A DNA stretch of 64,000 bases from Neotamlana nanhaiensis (GCF_000943555.1 NZ_JTDV01000013.1:144493-208492), one strand, 5' to 3'; positions 25,199-35,706 are shown, counted from the first letter of the stretch. Made by a program: numbers and translations. Notes: generated by a model from the letters alone, not told the origin.

Positions 25199-25972
25199 AT
25201 GAAAAGATTATTTTCTATCCTTGCCATAACAGGAATGATGGCATTTGGAACTGCTAATGCAACTACAATTGCAAACACAACTACGGCAGTAACTACAACA
25301 GTTACTACAGCCCAAGAAGATGAAGCTGCTGCTGAAGAAAGCTTAACATTTCACCAGGAATTAAAAAAACGTTTTATAGAAGGAGGCCCTGAGTTTATGG
25401 GGATTGTATTGTTATGTTTAATATTAGGATTAGCAATTGCAATAGAAAGAATTATCTTTTTAAACCTTTCTACAACTAACACTAAAAAATTAACTCAAAG
25501 TGTTGAAGACGCTTTAGCATCTGGAGGTGTAGAAGCAGCAAAAGAAGTTTGTAGAAACACAAAAGGTCCAATCGCATCTATTTACTACCAAGGTTTAGAT
25601 AGAACAGATGAAGGTATTGAAGCTGCCGAAAAAGCGGTTGTAGCTTACGGTGGTGTGCAAATGGGACAATTAGAGAAAAACGTTTCTTGGATTTCTTTAT
25701 TTATCGCACTTGCGCCAATGCTTGGTTTCATGGGTACAGTAATTGGTATGATTCAAGCATTCGATAAAATTGAAGCAGCTGGAGATATGCAACCTTCTCT
25801 TGTAGCAGGTGGTATTAAAGTAGCACTTTTAACAACAGTATTTGGTCTTGTTGTGGCTATTATTCTTCAAATTTTCTACAATTATATTATTGCTAAAATT
25901 GATAGTATCGTTAACGATATGGAAGATGCTTCTATCACGTTAATGGATCTATTAATTAGACACAAAAAATAA
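25199..25972 (+). CDS. exbB: ExbB/TolQ/MotA-type proton channel protein
   Basis: Starting at the ATG at 25199 the protein has 257 residues. An N-terminal signal or membrane segment with a Thr/Ala-rich stretch (about 1-45) precedes the three-helix MotA/TolQ/ExbB core: helix near 62-82, then a cytosolic loop, then LFIALAPMLGFMGTVIGMI (about 160-180) and the last helix near 205-230. ExbB forms the pentameric proton channel that, with ExbD, powers TonB-dependent receptors. Genes for an accessory membrane protein and two ExbD proteins follow. Confidence 0.93.
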   Translation: MKRLFSILAITGMMAFGTANATTIANTTTAVTTTVTTAQEDEAAAEESLTFHQELKKRFIEGGPEFMGIVLLCLILGLAIAIERIIFLNLSTTNTKKLTQSVEDALASGGVEAAKEVCRNTKGPIASIYYQGLDRTDEGIEAAEKAVVAYGGVQMGQLEKNVSWISLFIALAPMLGFMGTVIGMIQAFDKIEAAGDMQPSLVAGGIKVALLTTVFGLVVAIILQIFYNYIIAKIDSIVNDMEDASITLMDLLIRHKK

Positions 25973-25998
25973 TAATATAATTATAAAGAAAACAAATT

Positions 25999-26430
25999 AT
26001 GAATTTACATAAAGTATTAAAAATAGTAGCTTTCGCTCTTGCTATTATTGGTGCCATTTTTGCACTAATGATTATGGGTGGAGATGAAGAAAGCGCACAA
26101 AGTATGAGCGGTAATATGCTGTACGTGGCTTACGCCGTATTGGGTATAGTGGTATTACTAGTAGTACTTTTTGTAATAAAAGGTTTATTTGCTGGAGATA
26201 TTAAAAAGACCTTACTAACGGTAGGGGCATTTTTAATAATTATTGCTATTTCTTTTGGTATATCTTCTGGATCAGATTTAGACTTACAACCTTTTATTCA
26301 AAAAGGAACGGACGTAACAGAATCTACATCAAAAACTGTTGGAGCTGGTTTAATTGCTTTTTACATATTAGCAGTATTAGCCATTGGTTCAATGTTAGTA
26401 GGTGGAGCTAAAAAAATATTAAATAGATAG
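25999..26430 (+). CDS. Four-helix membrane protein of the Exb operon
   Basis: The 143-residue protein has about four membrane helices (near 8-26, 44-64, 74-92 and 116-136) joined by short loops and has no known motif. It lies between exbB (26 bases) and exbD (3 bases), so it is co-translated with the proton-channel complex. I recall small membrane proteins in this place in other Bacteroidetes; an accessory role in assembly or energy coupling is inferred only. Confidence 0.75.
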   Translation: MNLHKVLKIVAFALAIIGAIFALMIMGGDEESAQSMSGNMLYVAYAVLGIVVLLVVLFVIKGLFAGDIKKTLLTVGAFLIIIAISFGISSGSDLDLQPFIQKGTDVTESTSKTVGAGLIAFYILAVLAIGSMLVGGAKKILNR

Positions 26431-26433
26431 ATT

Positions 26434-27018
26434 ATGGCAAAAAGAGCAGCACCAGAAGTAAATGCAGGCTCTATGGCCGATATTGCTTTCTTATTATTAA
26501 TTTTCTTCTTAGTTACAACAACTATTGAGGTAGACTCTGGATTAAACCGAAAGTTACCACCAATTGAAGAAACTGAGCCACCAATCATTAAACAAAAGAA
26601 CATCTTTACCGTACTTTTAAACGGTAACGACGATTTACTTGTTGAAGATGAGACTATGGAGCTTAAAGATTTAAGACAAGCCGCTATAGAGTTTTTAGAC
26701 AATGGAGGAGATGGATCATGTGATTTCTGTAAAGGAAAGAAAGATCCTGAATCATCAGATAATCCTGGAAAAGCCATTATTTCGTTAAAAAACGAGCGTG
26801 AAACTACATATAAAACATACATTGCTGTGCAAAACGAATTAGTTGCAGCTTATAATGTTTTAAGAAATAACAGAGCGCAAGCCTTATACGGAATGTCGTT
26901 TACAGAAATGGAAGCTAATGCTAACGATGTAAACTGGCCAGGGAATAAAACGAAGCTAAAGGATCAAATCGAGCAAATTAAGCTAGATTATCCTCAAAAG
27001 CTTTCGGAAGTACAATAA
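26434..27018 (+). CDS. exbD: ExbD-family biopolymer transport protein with CxxC insert
   Basis: The 194-residue protein has the ExbD signature MADIAFLLLIFFLVTTT (about 12-28) with the key membrane Asp that carries protons. The periplasmic part is longer than in standard ExbD (about 140 residues): an insert near 90-115 has Gly/Asp-rich sequence with a Cys-x-x-Cys (GSCDFCKGKKD). It pairs with the shorter ExbD encoded 21 bases downstream, so the complex may use two different ExbD chains. Confidence 0.9.
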   Translation: MAKRAAPEVNAGSMADIAFLLLIFFLVTTTIEVDSGLNRKLPPIEETEPPIIKQKNIFTVLLNGNDDLLVEDETMELKDLRQAAIEFLDNGGDGSCDFCKGKKDPESSDNPGKAIISLKNERETTYKTYIAVQNELVAAYNVLRNNRAQALYGMSFTEMEANANDVNWPGNKTKLKDQIEQIKLDYPQKLSEVQ

Positions 27019-27039
27019 CATTAAAATTTAACATAAACT

Positions 27040-27513
27040 ATGTCTAAATTTAAAAAGAAAAAAGACGGAGGAATACCTGCAGTTAATACTGCAGCCTTAC
27101 CGGATATTGTATTTATGCTTTTATTCTTCTTTATGGTTGCCACAGTAATGAGGCAAAATAGCTTAAAGATTGAAAACAACTTACCTTTTGCAGATCAAGT
27201 TGAAAAGTTAGATAAAAAAGATTTGGTAATGTATATTTATGCAGGTAAGCCAAGTGATAACTACAAACAATACGGTACTCAGGCAAGAATACAATTAAAC
27301 GACGATTTTGCTAACGTTAGTGATATTGCATCGTTTATTGCTGCCGAACGTGCTTCAAAACGTGAAGAGTTGGTGCCATTTTTAACAACTGCGTTAAAAG
27401 TTGATGGCGAAACTAACATGGGTATTGTTGGTGATATTAAACAAGAACTACGTAAAGTTAATGCGTTAAAAATTAATTATACTACTAAAAAAGGTAGTGT
27501 TCTTAATCAATAA
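27040..27513 (+). CDS. exbD: Second ExbD-family protein
   Basis: The 157-residue protein has a basic head (MSKFKKKKDGGIP), the ExbD membrane helix with the conserved Asp in LPDIVFMLLFFFMVATV (about 21-37) and a periplasmic domain of normal size. It ends the exbB operon and is followed by a strong terminator. Having two ExbD genes in tandem is usual in this phylum and suggests a heteromeric complex serving TonB-dependent transport. Confidence 0.92.
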   Translation: MSKFKKKKDGGIPAVNTAALPDIVFMLLFFFMVATVMRQNSLKIENNLPFADQVEKLDKKDLVMYIYAGKPSDNYKQYGTQARIQLNDDFANVSDIASFIAAERASKREELVPFLTTALKVDGETNMGIVGDIKQELRKVNALKINYTTKKGSVLNQ

Positions 27514-27535
27514 TTTTACATTCTTAATTTTATTT

Positions 27536-27568
27536 AAAAGGCGTTTTGAGTGTTTCAAAACGCCTTTT
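27536..27568 (+). terminator. Terminator after the Exb operon
   Basis: AAAAGGCGTTTTGA and TTCAAAACGCCTTTT form a long stem with a 4-base loop, 22 bases past the second exbD stop. It lies upstream of the PorT-like start at 27633, which argues against the longer frame opening at 27546. Confidence 0.88.
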
Positions 27569-27632
27569 AATTTTATGGTGTTTTAAATTATTATCTTTAT
27601 TCCAAAAAATATTAAAACGTTTATTCGTTACA

Positions 27633-28322
27633 ATGAAACACCTTGTTCTACTCTTTATTTGTTTTACCTTTTGTTGTGGATTTGCTCAAAATGATGAGGC
27701 CAATACGGTTATAGATTCACTTTATAAGGAAGATCAGTTTTATGCCGCTATAACTTACAATGTGCTTCATAAAGTACCCGATAATTTAAAACAAAGTGGT
27801 TTTTCATTAGGGTTTCATATCGGATTTATAAAAGATATGCCTATTAATTCTCGCCGTAATTGGGCCATTGGGGTTGGTTTGGGCTATTCTACAAATTCGT
27901 TTAATCAAAATTTATTAATCAATACCAATGAGAATAAAGATTTTGTTTACGATATAGTAAATGAGAATACATATTCTAAAAATAAATTCTCAAATCATGT
28001 TATAGAACTTCCTATTGAGTTAAGGTGGCGTACATCAACAGCTAGCGATTATAATTTTTGGCGTATTTATGCTGGATTTAAGCTTGGTTATATGTTCTTG
28101 AATAACACGAAATACGATGGTGATTTAGGGCGTATTAAACACGCTAATATTAATGAATTTAATAAGCTTCAGTACGGTTTAACTTTAAGTGCAGGCTACA
28201 ATACCTGGAACTTTTATGCGTATTATGGTTTAAATCCTATTTTAAAAGACGCTGCTTTAAGCAATGGCACAACCTTAGATATGACCGATATTAAACTGGG
28301 TTTAATTTTCTACATTTTATAA
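27633..28322 (+). CDS. PorT-like outer-membrane beta-barrel protein
   Basis: The ATG at 27633 gives 229 residues with a signal peptide (ends CCGFAQ) and a barrel of alternating strands: SLGFHIGFIKDM, WAIGVGLGYSTNSFNQ, HVIELPIELRWRTS, YAGFKLGYMF, YGLTLSAGYN, YAYYGLNPIL, ending LGLIFYIL. This matches the PorT/outer-membrane barrel family; the E-x-P-x-E-x-R-W-R motif is typical. PorT itself is part of type IX secretion, but many paralogues exist and gene context does not prove which this is. It overlaps the next gene tail to tail by six bases. Confidence 0.8.
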   Translation: MKHLVLLFICFTFCCGFAQNDEANTVIDSLYKEDQFYAAITYNVLHKVPDNLKQSGFSLGFHIGFIKDMPINSRRNWAIGVGLGYSTNSFNQNLLINTNENKDFVYDIVNENTYSKNKFSNHVIELPIELRWRTSTASDYNFWRIYAGFKLGYMFLNNTKYDGDLGRIKHANINEFNKLQYGLTLSAGYNTWNFYAYYGLNPILKDAALSNGTTLDMTDIKLGLIFYIL

Positions 28323-28922
28323 CCAATGGTTAACCAGTATTAACTGTGGTATAACCCCAATAAAAACCCCAATTAAAAGCTCGATATAAGAATGTGCTTT
28401 TACGTGAATTCGCGATGTAGCAATGGCTCCAATTAGTAAAAACATAAGAGCTAATGTGAGATTAATATTGATGCTAAAATGAATGCTTAATGCTATAAAA
28501 AACATGGATAATCCAGCGATAGCCATCATGTGAATACTAGCTTTAAATTTAAAAATAGCGAGTATTAAACAGGCCATAGTTGAAATTAAAATACCCAAAA
28601 AGAAAAAATAAAGCTCAATGTCTTGAGAAGGTGATATAATACGTTTCAAAACCATCAAAGTAATTACACCATTTAAAATTAGGGGGTAAATACGTTCGCG
28701 AGCGCTTTCTAGTTTTATTGAATTTACTTTATTTAAGGTTTTTAATAGGAAATAGAGCAGAATAGGAAGTAGTACGGTAAGGATAAATAAGGCCATTAAC
28801 TTGCCTTTTATAACATCATAATCAATAAAACGGGGCGATTTAGTGAAATAAAAAATAACCCCAGCAATTGGCATAAAAATGGGGTGAAAAATATATGAGA
28901 TGCTTTTTAGTAGCTTATCCAT
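28317..28922 (-). CDS. PAP2-like multispan membrane protein
   Basis: The 201-residue protein has about six membrane helices. Degenerate versions of the PAP2 phosphatase motifs occur in order: SARERIYP near 74, SIHMMAIAG near 129 and SRIHVKAHSYIELLIG near 170 (family: K-x6-RP, PSGH, SR-x5-H). The first and second are poor matches, so phosphatase activity is uncertain. It overlaps the rpoN stop/start by one base (TAATG) and so is co-transcribed downstream of rpoN. Confidence 0.65.
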   Translation of the reverse strand: MDKLLKSISYIFHPIFMPIAGVIFYFTKSPRFIDYDVIKGKLMALFILTVLLPILLYFLLKTLNKVNSIKLESARERIYPLILNGVITLMVLKRIISPSQDIELYFFFLGILISTMACLILAIFKFKASIHMMAIAGLSMFFIALSIHFSININLTLALMFLLIGAIATSRIHVKAHSYIELLIGVFIGVIPQLILVNHWL

Positions 28923-30379
28923 TAGATTTTTTTACGAAGTCTAGCCACTGGAATATCGAGTTGTTCGCGGTATTTTGCAACGGTTCGTCTGGCAATGGGG
29001 TATCCTTTTTCTTTTAAAATTGAAGCTAAAGTTTCATCAGTAAGTGGTTTTTTCTTGTCTTCTTCTTCAATTACGGTTTCAAGAATTTTTTTAATTTCTC
29101 GGGTTGAAACATCTTCTCCTTGATCGTTTTTCATAGATTCTGAAAAGAACTCCTTAATAAGCTTTGTGCCATAAGGGGTATCAACATATTTACTATTGGC
29201 CACACGTGAAACAGTTGAAACATCCATGTTAATTTCGTCGGCAATATCTTTTAAAATCATCGGTTTTAAATTGCGCTCATCGCCCGATAAAAAATACTCC
29301 TTTTGGTAGTGCATTATGGCACTCATGGTTACAAAAAGCGTTTGCTGGCGTTGTTTTATAGCTTCAATAAACCATTTTGCGGCATCAAGTTTTTGTTTAA
29401 TAAAAACAATAGCATCTTTTTGCGATTTCGATTTGTCTTTAGCGTCTTTATAACCTTTTAACATGTTATTATACTCGCGCGATACATGTAACTCGGGAGC
29501 ATTTCTTCCGTTTAGGGTTAACTCTAACTCACCATCAACAATTTTAATAGCAAAATCAGGTACAATATGTTCCACAATTTTGTTGTTTCCGGCATACGAA
29601 CCACCTGGTTTAGGATTTAAATGTTCAATTTCGGAAATAGCATCTTTTAATTGTTCTTCGGTAATACTAAACTTTTGAAGTAATTTTTTATAATGCTTTT
29701 TTGTAAACTGCTCAAAGGCGTTATCAATAATAGCGGTAGCTAATTCTACTTCGGCTGTTTTGTTTTTTCGTTGTAACTGAATACTTAAACACTCTTGTAA
29801 ATTGCGAGCGCCAACACCTGCTGGATCTAATTGGTGTACAATTTTTAGAACCTTTTCAATATTGTCTTCGGTAGTGTAAACGTTTTGCGTAAACGCTAAA
29901 TCGTCCATGATATCACTTAACTCACGGCGTATATAACCGCTTTCATCAACACTTCCTACTAAAAATTCGGCAATATCGCGTTCTTCATCATTTAGACGAT
30001 AAGTGTTTAATTGATTTTTTAGGTGTTGCGTAAACGAGGTTCCAGCCGCATACGGCATGGTTTTTTCTTCGTCGTCACTACTGTAATTATTGGCTTGGGT
30101 GCGGTAGTCTGGAATTTCGTCGTCGCTTAAATATTCGTCAACATTTATGTCGTCGTTTCCAATAGATTCACTGTCGTTGTAATCGTCGGCAGAATTATCG
30201 AAATCGGCATCTAAATCATCATTTTTATCTTTACCACCTTCTAAGGCTGGATTTTCCTCAAGTTCTTGCTTTAAACGTTGCTCAAAAGCTTGCGTAGGCA
30301 GTTGTATCAATTTCATTAATTGAATTTGCTGCGGCGAAAGCTTCTGCGATAATTTAAATTGTAAATGTTGTTTAAGCAT
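28922..30379 (-). CDS. rpoN: RNA polymerase sigma-54 factor
   Basis: The 485-residue protein has the Gln/Leu-rich activator-contact region I (LSQKLSPQQIQLMKLIQLP, residues 11-29), an acidic region II (about 50-115, many Asp), the core-binding domain (LAEFLVGSVDESGYI-type motif near 140) and the C-terminal RpoN box ARRTVAKYRE near 465. Sigma-54 needs an AAA+ activator to open promoters. A promoter with both boxes precedes it. Length is normal. Confidence 0.95.
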   Translation of the reverse strand: MLKQHLQFKLSQKLSPQQIQLMKLIQLPTQAFEQRLKQELEENPALEGGKDKNDDLDADFDNSADDYNDSESIGNDDINVDEYLSDDEIPDYRTQANNYSSDDEEKTMPYAAGTSFTQHLKNQLNTYRLNDEERDIAEFLVGSVDESGYIRRELSDIMDDLAFTQNVYTTEDNIEKVLKIVHQLDPAGVGARNLQECLSIQLQRKNKTAEVELATAIIDNAFEQFTKKHYKKLLQKFSITEEQLKDAISEIEHLNPKPGGSYAGNNKIVEHIVPDFAIKIVDGELELTLNGRNAPELHVSREYNNMLKGYKDAKDKSKSQKDAIVFIKQKLDAAKWFIEAIKQRQQTLFVTMSAIMHYQKEYFLSGDERNLKPMILKDIADEINMDVSTVSRVANSKYVDTPYGTKLIKEFFSESMKNDQGEDVSTREIKKILETVIEEEDKKKPLTDETLASILKEKGYPIARRTVAKYREQLDIPVARLRKKI

Positions 30380-30449
30380 GTTTCGATTTAAGGTATTTGC
30401 TTTATAAATAGATTAAAAAGCCGATGTATTAATGTCGCGCTTCTTTAAT

Positions 30450-30481
30450 CAAATATATAAAAAAGCATTAAGCTTAACAAA
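30450..30481 (-). promoter_or_regulatory. rpoN promoter
   Basis: On the minus strand TTTG (30478-30481), 20 bases, TATATTTG (30450-30457) match the Bacteroidetes consensus. It gives an rpoN leader of about 65 bases. Confidence 0.7.
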
Positions 30482-30495
30482 GTAATGTGTGCGAC

Positions 30496-31929
30496 TTAAA
30501 ACTCCGCATTTTGAGGTGTTCGTGGAAACGGAATAACATCACGAATATTGCTCATGCCTGTAGCAAACATAACTAAACGCTCAAACCCTAAACCAAAGCC
30601 AGAATGCACGGCGGTACCAAATTTACGTAAATCGAGATACCACCAAAGGTCTTCTTCAGGAATATCAATGGCTGCCATTTTTTCTTTTAAAACGTCTAAA
30701 CGTTCTTCGCGTTGTGCACCACCTACAATTTCGCCAATGCCTGGGAATAAAATATCCATTGCACGAACCGTTTTACCATCGTCGTTAAGGCGCATGTAAA
30801 AGGCTTTAATATTTGCAGGATAATCAAATAAAATTACAGGGCATTTAAAGTGTTTTTCAACTAAAAAACGTTCGTGTTCGCTTTGTAAATCGGCACCCCA
30901 TTCATCAATAATATATTTGAATTTTTTCTTTTTGTTGGGTTTCGAGTTGCGTAAAATATCAATAGCTTCGGTATAACTTACGCGTTTAAAGTTGTTTTCG
31001 GTAACAAAGTTTAGTTTTTCAATTAACCCCATTGGGCTACGTTCGGCTTGAGGTTTCTTTTTGTCTTCGTCGGCCAAACGCTTATCTAAAAATTCTAAAT
31101 CTTCTTTGTTGTTTTCAAGCACGTAATTTATAACCGATTTCATAAAGTCTTCAGCTAAATCCATATTTCCAGCTAAATCCATAAAAGCAACTTCGGGTTC
31201 AATCATCCAAAATTCGGCTAAATGACGCGATGTATTCGAATTTTCGGCTCTAAAAGTAGGGCCGAAAGTATAAACTTTACCTAACGACATGGCGTAAGTT
31301 TCGGCTTCTAATTGCCCAGAAACAGTAAGGTTGGTTTCTTTGCCAAAAAAATCTTGCGCGTAATCTACTTTGCCATCGTCGGTTTTTGGGGTGTTAGCAA
31401 CATCTAAGTTGGTTACTTGAAACATTTCTCCAGCACCTTCGGCATCGCTACCCGTAATAATTGGTGCGTGCATGTAGTAAAATCCGTTTTCATTAAAATA
31501 TTTATGAATGGCGAACGATAGGGCAGAGCGCAAGCGCATTACGGCGCTAAATGTGTTGGTTCGGGTGCGTAAATGTGCGTTTTCACGTAAAAACTCAAAA
31601 GAGTGTTTTTTAGGCTGAATTGGGTAGGTTTCTGGGTCGGAATCTCCTAAAACATCAAGTTCTTTTACCTGAATTTCTACGGTTTGTCCTTTGCCTTGAC
31701 TTTCTACTAAATCGCCTTTTACATAAATGGCTGCACCTGTTGTAATACGTTTTAATAAAGCTTCATCAAAATTTTCGAAATCTACTACACATTGTATATT
31801 ATTAATGGTCGATCCATCATTTAAAGCTATAAAACGATTGGCACGAAAGGTGCGTACCCATCCTTTTACTTCTACTTCTTGTAATAAAATGTCTTGGTTT
31901 AGTAAATCTGAAACTGTTTTTGATTGCAT
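30496..31929 (-). CDS. asnS: Asparaginyl-tRNA synthetase
   Basis: Start was set at 31929 ([10 protein letters not shown]), giving 477 residues; the frame is open further upstream but the extra residues look like leader. It has an N-terminal OB-fold anticodon-binding domain (residues 1-110, with [12 protein letters not shown]) and a class II catalytic domain with motif 2 ([21 protein letters not shown]) cited in part and motif 3 ([12 protein letters not shown] near 450). It charges tRNA-Asn in the cytosol. A promoter TTG-N22-TATCTTTA lies upstream. It follows rpoN in order but has its own promoter region. Confidence 0.95.
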   Translation of the reverse strand: MQSKTVSDLLNQDILLQEVEVKGWVRTFRANRFIALNDGSTINNIQCVVDFENFDEALLKRITTGAAIYVKGDLVESQGKGQTVEIQVKELDVLGDSDPETYPIQPKKHSFEFLRENAHLRTRTNTFSAVMRLRSALSFAIHKYFNENGFYYMHAPIITGSDAEGAGEMFQVTNLDVANTPKTDDGKVDYAQDFFGKETNLTVSGQLEAETYAMSLGKVYTFGPTFRAENSNTSRHLAEFWMIEPEVAFMDLAGNMDLAEDFMKSVINYVLENNKEDLEFLDKRLADEDKKKPQAERSPMGLIEKLNFVTENNFKRVSYTEAIDILRNSKPNKKKKFKYIIDEWGADLQSEHERFLVEKHFKCPVILFDYPANIKAFYMRLNDDGKTVRAMDILFPGIGEIVGGAQREERLDVLKEKMAAIDIPEEDLWWYLDLRKFGTAVHSGFGLGFERLVMFATGMSNIRDVIPFPRTPQNAEF

Positions 31930-31984
31930 ATAGTTAAATTTATAATGTAAAGATAAAAAAAAGCCTGATTTTATAACCAAGTAA

Positions 31985-34372
31985 TTATTCTTCTTCGTCT
32001 TCTTTTGGAATAATATTTATTGATGGCTCTCGCAACACCTCTTTGTTCGCAATATTTCGCTCTAACGATAGTAGAAGGGACGGTAATAACAGTAAGTTAG
32101 ACAACATAGCGAAAAGTAGGGTTGTAGACACCAACGCGCCTAAGGCTACGGTGCCACCAAAGTTAGAAATGGTAAATACCGAAAACCCAAAAAATAACAC
32201 AATTGACGTGTAAAACATACTCACACCGGTTTCACGCAAGGCACCATAAACAGACACTTTTATTTTCCAGTGGTTGGCTTGTAGTTCTTGACGGTATTTT
32301 GCTAAAAAATGGATAGTATCATCAACCGAAATACCAAAAGCAATACTAAACACAAGTATAGTTGAAGGTTTTATAGGAACACCCAAATAGCCCATTAAAC
32401 CTGCTGTTACAAGCAAAGGCAACAAGTTTGGAATTAACGAAACTATTATCATTCTGCCCGAGCGAAACATATACGCCATAAAAAGTGCAATAAGCACAAT
32501 GGCTAAAGAGAGTGAAATAGCTAAGTTTTTAACCAAGTATTTTGTGCCTTTTTGAAACACTAAAGCTTTACCTGTCATGGTTACGTTGTAACGCTCTTTT
32601 GGGAAAACTTTGTTTACTTTAGTTTGAATATCTTCTTCTATGCGCTCCATTTTATCGGTGCCAATATCTTTCATAAAGGTTGTAATACGCGCGTATTGCC
32701 CTGTGCTATCCACAAAATTCTGTAATAAATTTACATTAGATGTTGAGTTTTTAGCGTACGATAAAATAAAACTATTTTCTTGTGAGGTTGGCAATTGATA
32801 AAATTTAGGATTACCATTGTAATAAGCCTGTTTACTATACTTTACCAAACTTACCACTGATATGGGTTTGGAGAGCTCTGGAATTTCAATAATTAAATCT
32901 TCAAGCTCGTTCATACGTTTTAAGGTAGACAATTTCATAACGCCTTTTTTACGTTTTGTGTCTATTACAAACTCTAAAGGCATAATGCCGTTAAATTCTT
33001 TTTCGAAAAAACGGATATCGTTAACAAATTCGGAGTTTTGTGGCATGTCTTCAATTAAACTTCCCGAAATGCGAATTTGGTAAATGCCAATCATGCTTAC
33101 TATTAGCAGTACCACCGCTGTAAAGTAAATAGTGATGCGACGTTGTTTAACCATGCGCTCCATCCAATTTACAAAACCACCAATCCAACGTTTATTTAAA
33201 TGCTCTAAATGACGTTCTTTTGGGTAAGGTAAAAAGGTGTAAATTATTGGAATAATGAGTAAACAAAGAATAAAAATAGCCAGAATACTAAGCGAAGCAA
33301 CAATACCAAACTCTTTTAAAAGTTTACTTTCGGTTAAAATGAAGGTAGCAAAACCCGAAGCCGTTGTAACGTTGGTCATTAAAGTGGCATTTCCAATTTT
33401 AGTAATAACACGTTGTAACGATTTTACTTTATTACCGTGTAATTTTACTTCGTGCTGATATTTATTAATTAAGAAAATACAGTTTGGAATACCAATTACA
33501 ATAATTAATGGGGGAATTAATGCCGTTAAGACTGTGATTTCGTAATTAAGCGCTCCAATTATTCCGAGCGTCCACATAACTCCAATAGAAACGACGATTA
33601 GAGAAATAAATGTAGCCCTAAACGACCTGAAAAATAAAAAGAATATTAAGGAGGTTACTAACAAAGCAGCACCAACAAATTTGCCAATTTCATCTACAAT
33701 ATTTTGGGCGTTTAGCGAGCGCACATAGGGCATTCCAGAAACGCGAACATCTAGGTTGTTGGTGGTTTCAAAGGCTTCGATTTTTGTAACCAGCTCGTTA
33801 AGTACAAAGTTTTTTCTAGCCGATGTATTTACAATATCCTTTTTTAAATAAATGGCGGTTCTAACTGTTTTGGTCTTGCTATTAAATAAAAAGTTATCGT
33901 AAAACGGATATTTTTTAAAAAGCTCTTCTTGTAAAGTTTCAATCTGATTTAATGAAGCAATAGAATCTTTTATAAAAGGCTGTAGGTTAAATTTTTGGTT
34001 TTCAGAATCTTTTATAAGCTTCTGCAGGTCTTTTATAGAAACAACGGTTTCAACTTCGTTATAACTTTTAAAACTATCGGCAAGTTTATTCCAGGCGTTA
34101 ATTTTTTCAACAGTAAAAAGTGTACTGTCTTTTACACCTAAAATTATAAGGTTTCCTTCTTCGCCAAATATCTTTAAAAAATTGTTATAGGTAACATTTA
34201 CCTCATGATCGTCAGGTAATAAATTCGCTTCGGTATTACTAAAACGCATGTTTTCCCACTTTGTACTAAACAAAAATGTAACAATAACGATGCTTACAAG
34301 AATTACAATTTTATTACGTAAAATTAATCTTGCAATAACGTCCCAAAAATCCGTGGTAAAAAGTTTTAACAT
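31985..34372 (-). CDS. MMPL/RND-type exporter (HAE3-like)
   Basis: The 795-residue protein has the duplicated RND plan: one helix near 20-40, a periplasmic domain, five helices (about 225-370), a linker, then the second half with one helix near 410, a periplasmic domain and five helices (about 620-770). The motif [15 protein letters not shown] in the second half carries the acidic proton-relay residues. No adaptor or outer-membrane channel gene is adjacent, as is usual for the HAE3/MMPL group thought to move lipids or hopanoid-like molecules. A -7 box TACCTTTG lies at 34392-34399. Acidic C-terminal tail (EDEEE). Confidence 0.85.
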   Translation of the reverse strand: MLKLFTTDFWDVIARLILRNKIVILVSIVIVTFLFSTKWENMRFSNTEANLLPDDHEVNVTYNNFLKIFGEEGNLIILGVKDSTLFTVEKINAWNKLADSFKSYNEVETVVSIKDLQKLIKDSENQKFNLQPFIKDSIASLNQIETLQEELFKKYPFYDNFLFNSKTKTVRTAIYLKKDIVNTSARKNFVLNELVTKIEAFETTNNLDVRVSGMPYVRSLNAQNIVDEIGKFVGAALLVTSLIFFLFFRSFRATFISLIVVSIGVMWTLGIIGALNYEITVLTALIPPLIIVIGIPNCIFLINKYQHEVKLHGNKVKSLQRVITKIGNATLMTNVTTASGFATFILTESKLLKEFGIVASLSILAIFILCLLIIPIIYTFLPYPKERHLEHLNKRWIGGFVNWMERMVKQRRITIYFTAVVLLIVSMIGIYQIRISGSLIEDMPQNSEFVNDIRFFEKEFNGIMPLEFVIDTKRKKGVMKLSTLKRMNELEDLIIEIPELSKPISVVSLVKYSKQAYYNGNPKFYQLPTSQENSFILSYAKNSTSNVNLLQNFVDSTGQYARITTFMKDIGTDKMERIEEDIQTKVNKVFPKERYNVTMTGKALVFQKGTKYLVKNLAISLSLAIVLIALFMAYMFRSGRMIIVSLIPNLLPLLVTAGLMGYLGVPIKPSTILVFSIAFGISVDDTIHFLAKYRQELQANHWKIKVSVYGALRETGVSMFYTSIVLFFGFSVFTISNFGGTVALGALVSTTLLFAMLSNLLLLPSLLLSLERNIANKEVLREPSINIIPKEDEEE

Positions 34373-34419
34373 GCCAAAAATATAAGCTGCGCAAAGGTAG
34401 AAAAAAGCGACAGATTACC

Positions 34420-35691
34420 TCATAACGAGACGTTAAATGTGAATTTTAAGGCTACATTATCGCTAATATCTGGTAAGTGGTAAGCACCATAGCGGTAAGT
34501 AAAACTTAAACCAAAACCAAAAAGCAGTTTGTTAAGTTCGAAACCAGACTCGGTATAGCCTTTATTTAAGGTGCTAAAACTAATGTTTTCGTGTTGTTCT
34601 GGATGCTGCATATTACCAATAGCATAGCGAGAAATTAGTACTACTTGTGGTTTAAATCGCTGACTAATTTTAAAGGGTTTTAAAAAATATTTATATTGAA
34701 GTGTAGCAAATTTATCAGAAAAAAATTCGTTAAAATACATAGTTTCAAAACTTGTTAACCCAGCAACCGAAAAGCGTTGCATAATGGTTTGTTTAGTAAT
34801 GTTGTTTGGGTAAGCATGATACAAATGAGTTAAAGGAGCGTTGCCATTTGCAATACCAGACACTAAAGTAATTTCGGAGAAAGATTGATTGGCGCTACCT
34901 AGCCTAAAAATACTTTTAAAATCGATTTTTGAAAAGTTGAAATCACTACTTAAAACATCTTTAAAACTTTTAGTATACTGCAAAGTAAATTGTGGGAAAC
35001 CTGGTTTTATAGTTGATTTATCTTCGGAAAGCTGTACGGTTTTATTAAACGGATTCCAATTTAAAGCTAATTTAGCATAACTAATATCGAAGTTTGTAAA
35101 TTGGTTTCCATTTAAGTTGAAGTTATACGCGTATGTGGGTTCTATTTTACTTGTGGCAAATTCTGATTCAAAAATAAGGGTATTATGTAATTCGTGCTCT
35201 ATCGAGATTTTTTTAGTAATGTGCTTATGAAATAAATCGATGTTTAATAAGCGAGGCTCGAAAAATTGAAAAAACCGTCCGTCGGTAATAAATTTAGTAC
35301 TTCCGGTTTCTTGTAAATCATCTGTATAGGCTAAATTAATCCAAGTATTTGTGTTTTCTGAAACTCGAAAACCACCACCAATACTGTATTTAAAGCGATG
35401 GTCGCGAAAACCATAAACCAAGTAACTGTTAATGCGGTAACGTTCGGAAAAGTTGTTGTTGGTTACAAAGCCTAGTCCTGTTCGAATACCTTCATACTGG
35501 TTAAATTTAATAAGATAGCGTAAATCTAAATCTAGAAATCGAGTAGGGAAGTAGCCTTGGCCCAAATGCTGCATAAACTCTTTTCGTTTTATAGAGTCTT
35601 GCTGAATTTTTGTACTGCTTTCAGTGTCATATTGAGCTTGAGAGAAGTAAAAACAAAAAATACAAACTAATAAAATGCAGCGTTTAAACAT
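34420..35691 (-). CDS. Outer-membrane barrel protein, DUF5686-like C-terminal region
   Basis: The 423-residue exported protein has a signal peptide (ends YFSQAQ) and an extended barrel with the pattern YEGIRTGLGFVTNNNFSERY, YLVYGFRDHRFKY, ending in FTFNVSL. It resembles the C-terminal barrel half of the DUF5686/carboxypeptidase-regulatory-like outer-membrane proteins of Bacteroidetes, but the N-terminal part of that family is absent, so it is either a shorter family branch or a trimmed form. It has its own signal peptide, which argues against recent breakage. Function unknown. Confidence 0.65.
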   Translation of the reverse strand: MFKRCILLVCIFCFYFSQAQYDTESSTKIQQDSIKRKEFMQHLGQGYFPTRFLDLDLRYLIKFNQYEGIRTGLGFVTNNNFSERYRINSYLVYGFRDHRFKYSIGGGFRVSENTNTWINLAYTDDLQETGSTKFITDGRFFQFFEPRLLNIDLFHKHITKKISIEHELHNTLIFESEFATSKIEPTYAYNFNLNGNQFTNFDISYAKLALNWNPFNKTVQLSEDKSTIKPGFPQFTLQYTKSFKDVLSSDFNFSKIDFKSIFRLGSANQSFSEITLVSGIANGNAPLTHLYHAYPNNITKQTIMQRFSVAGLTSFETMYFNEFFSDKFATLQYKYFLKPFKISQRFKPQVVLISRYAIGNMQHPEQHENISFSTLNKGYTESGFELNKLLFGFGLSFTYRYGAYHLPDISDNVALKFTFNVSL

Positions 35692-35706
35692 TTGGTTTTA
35701 TGAAAC

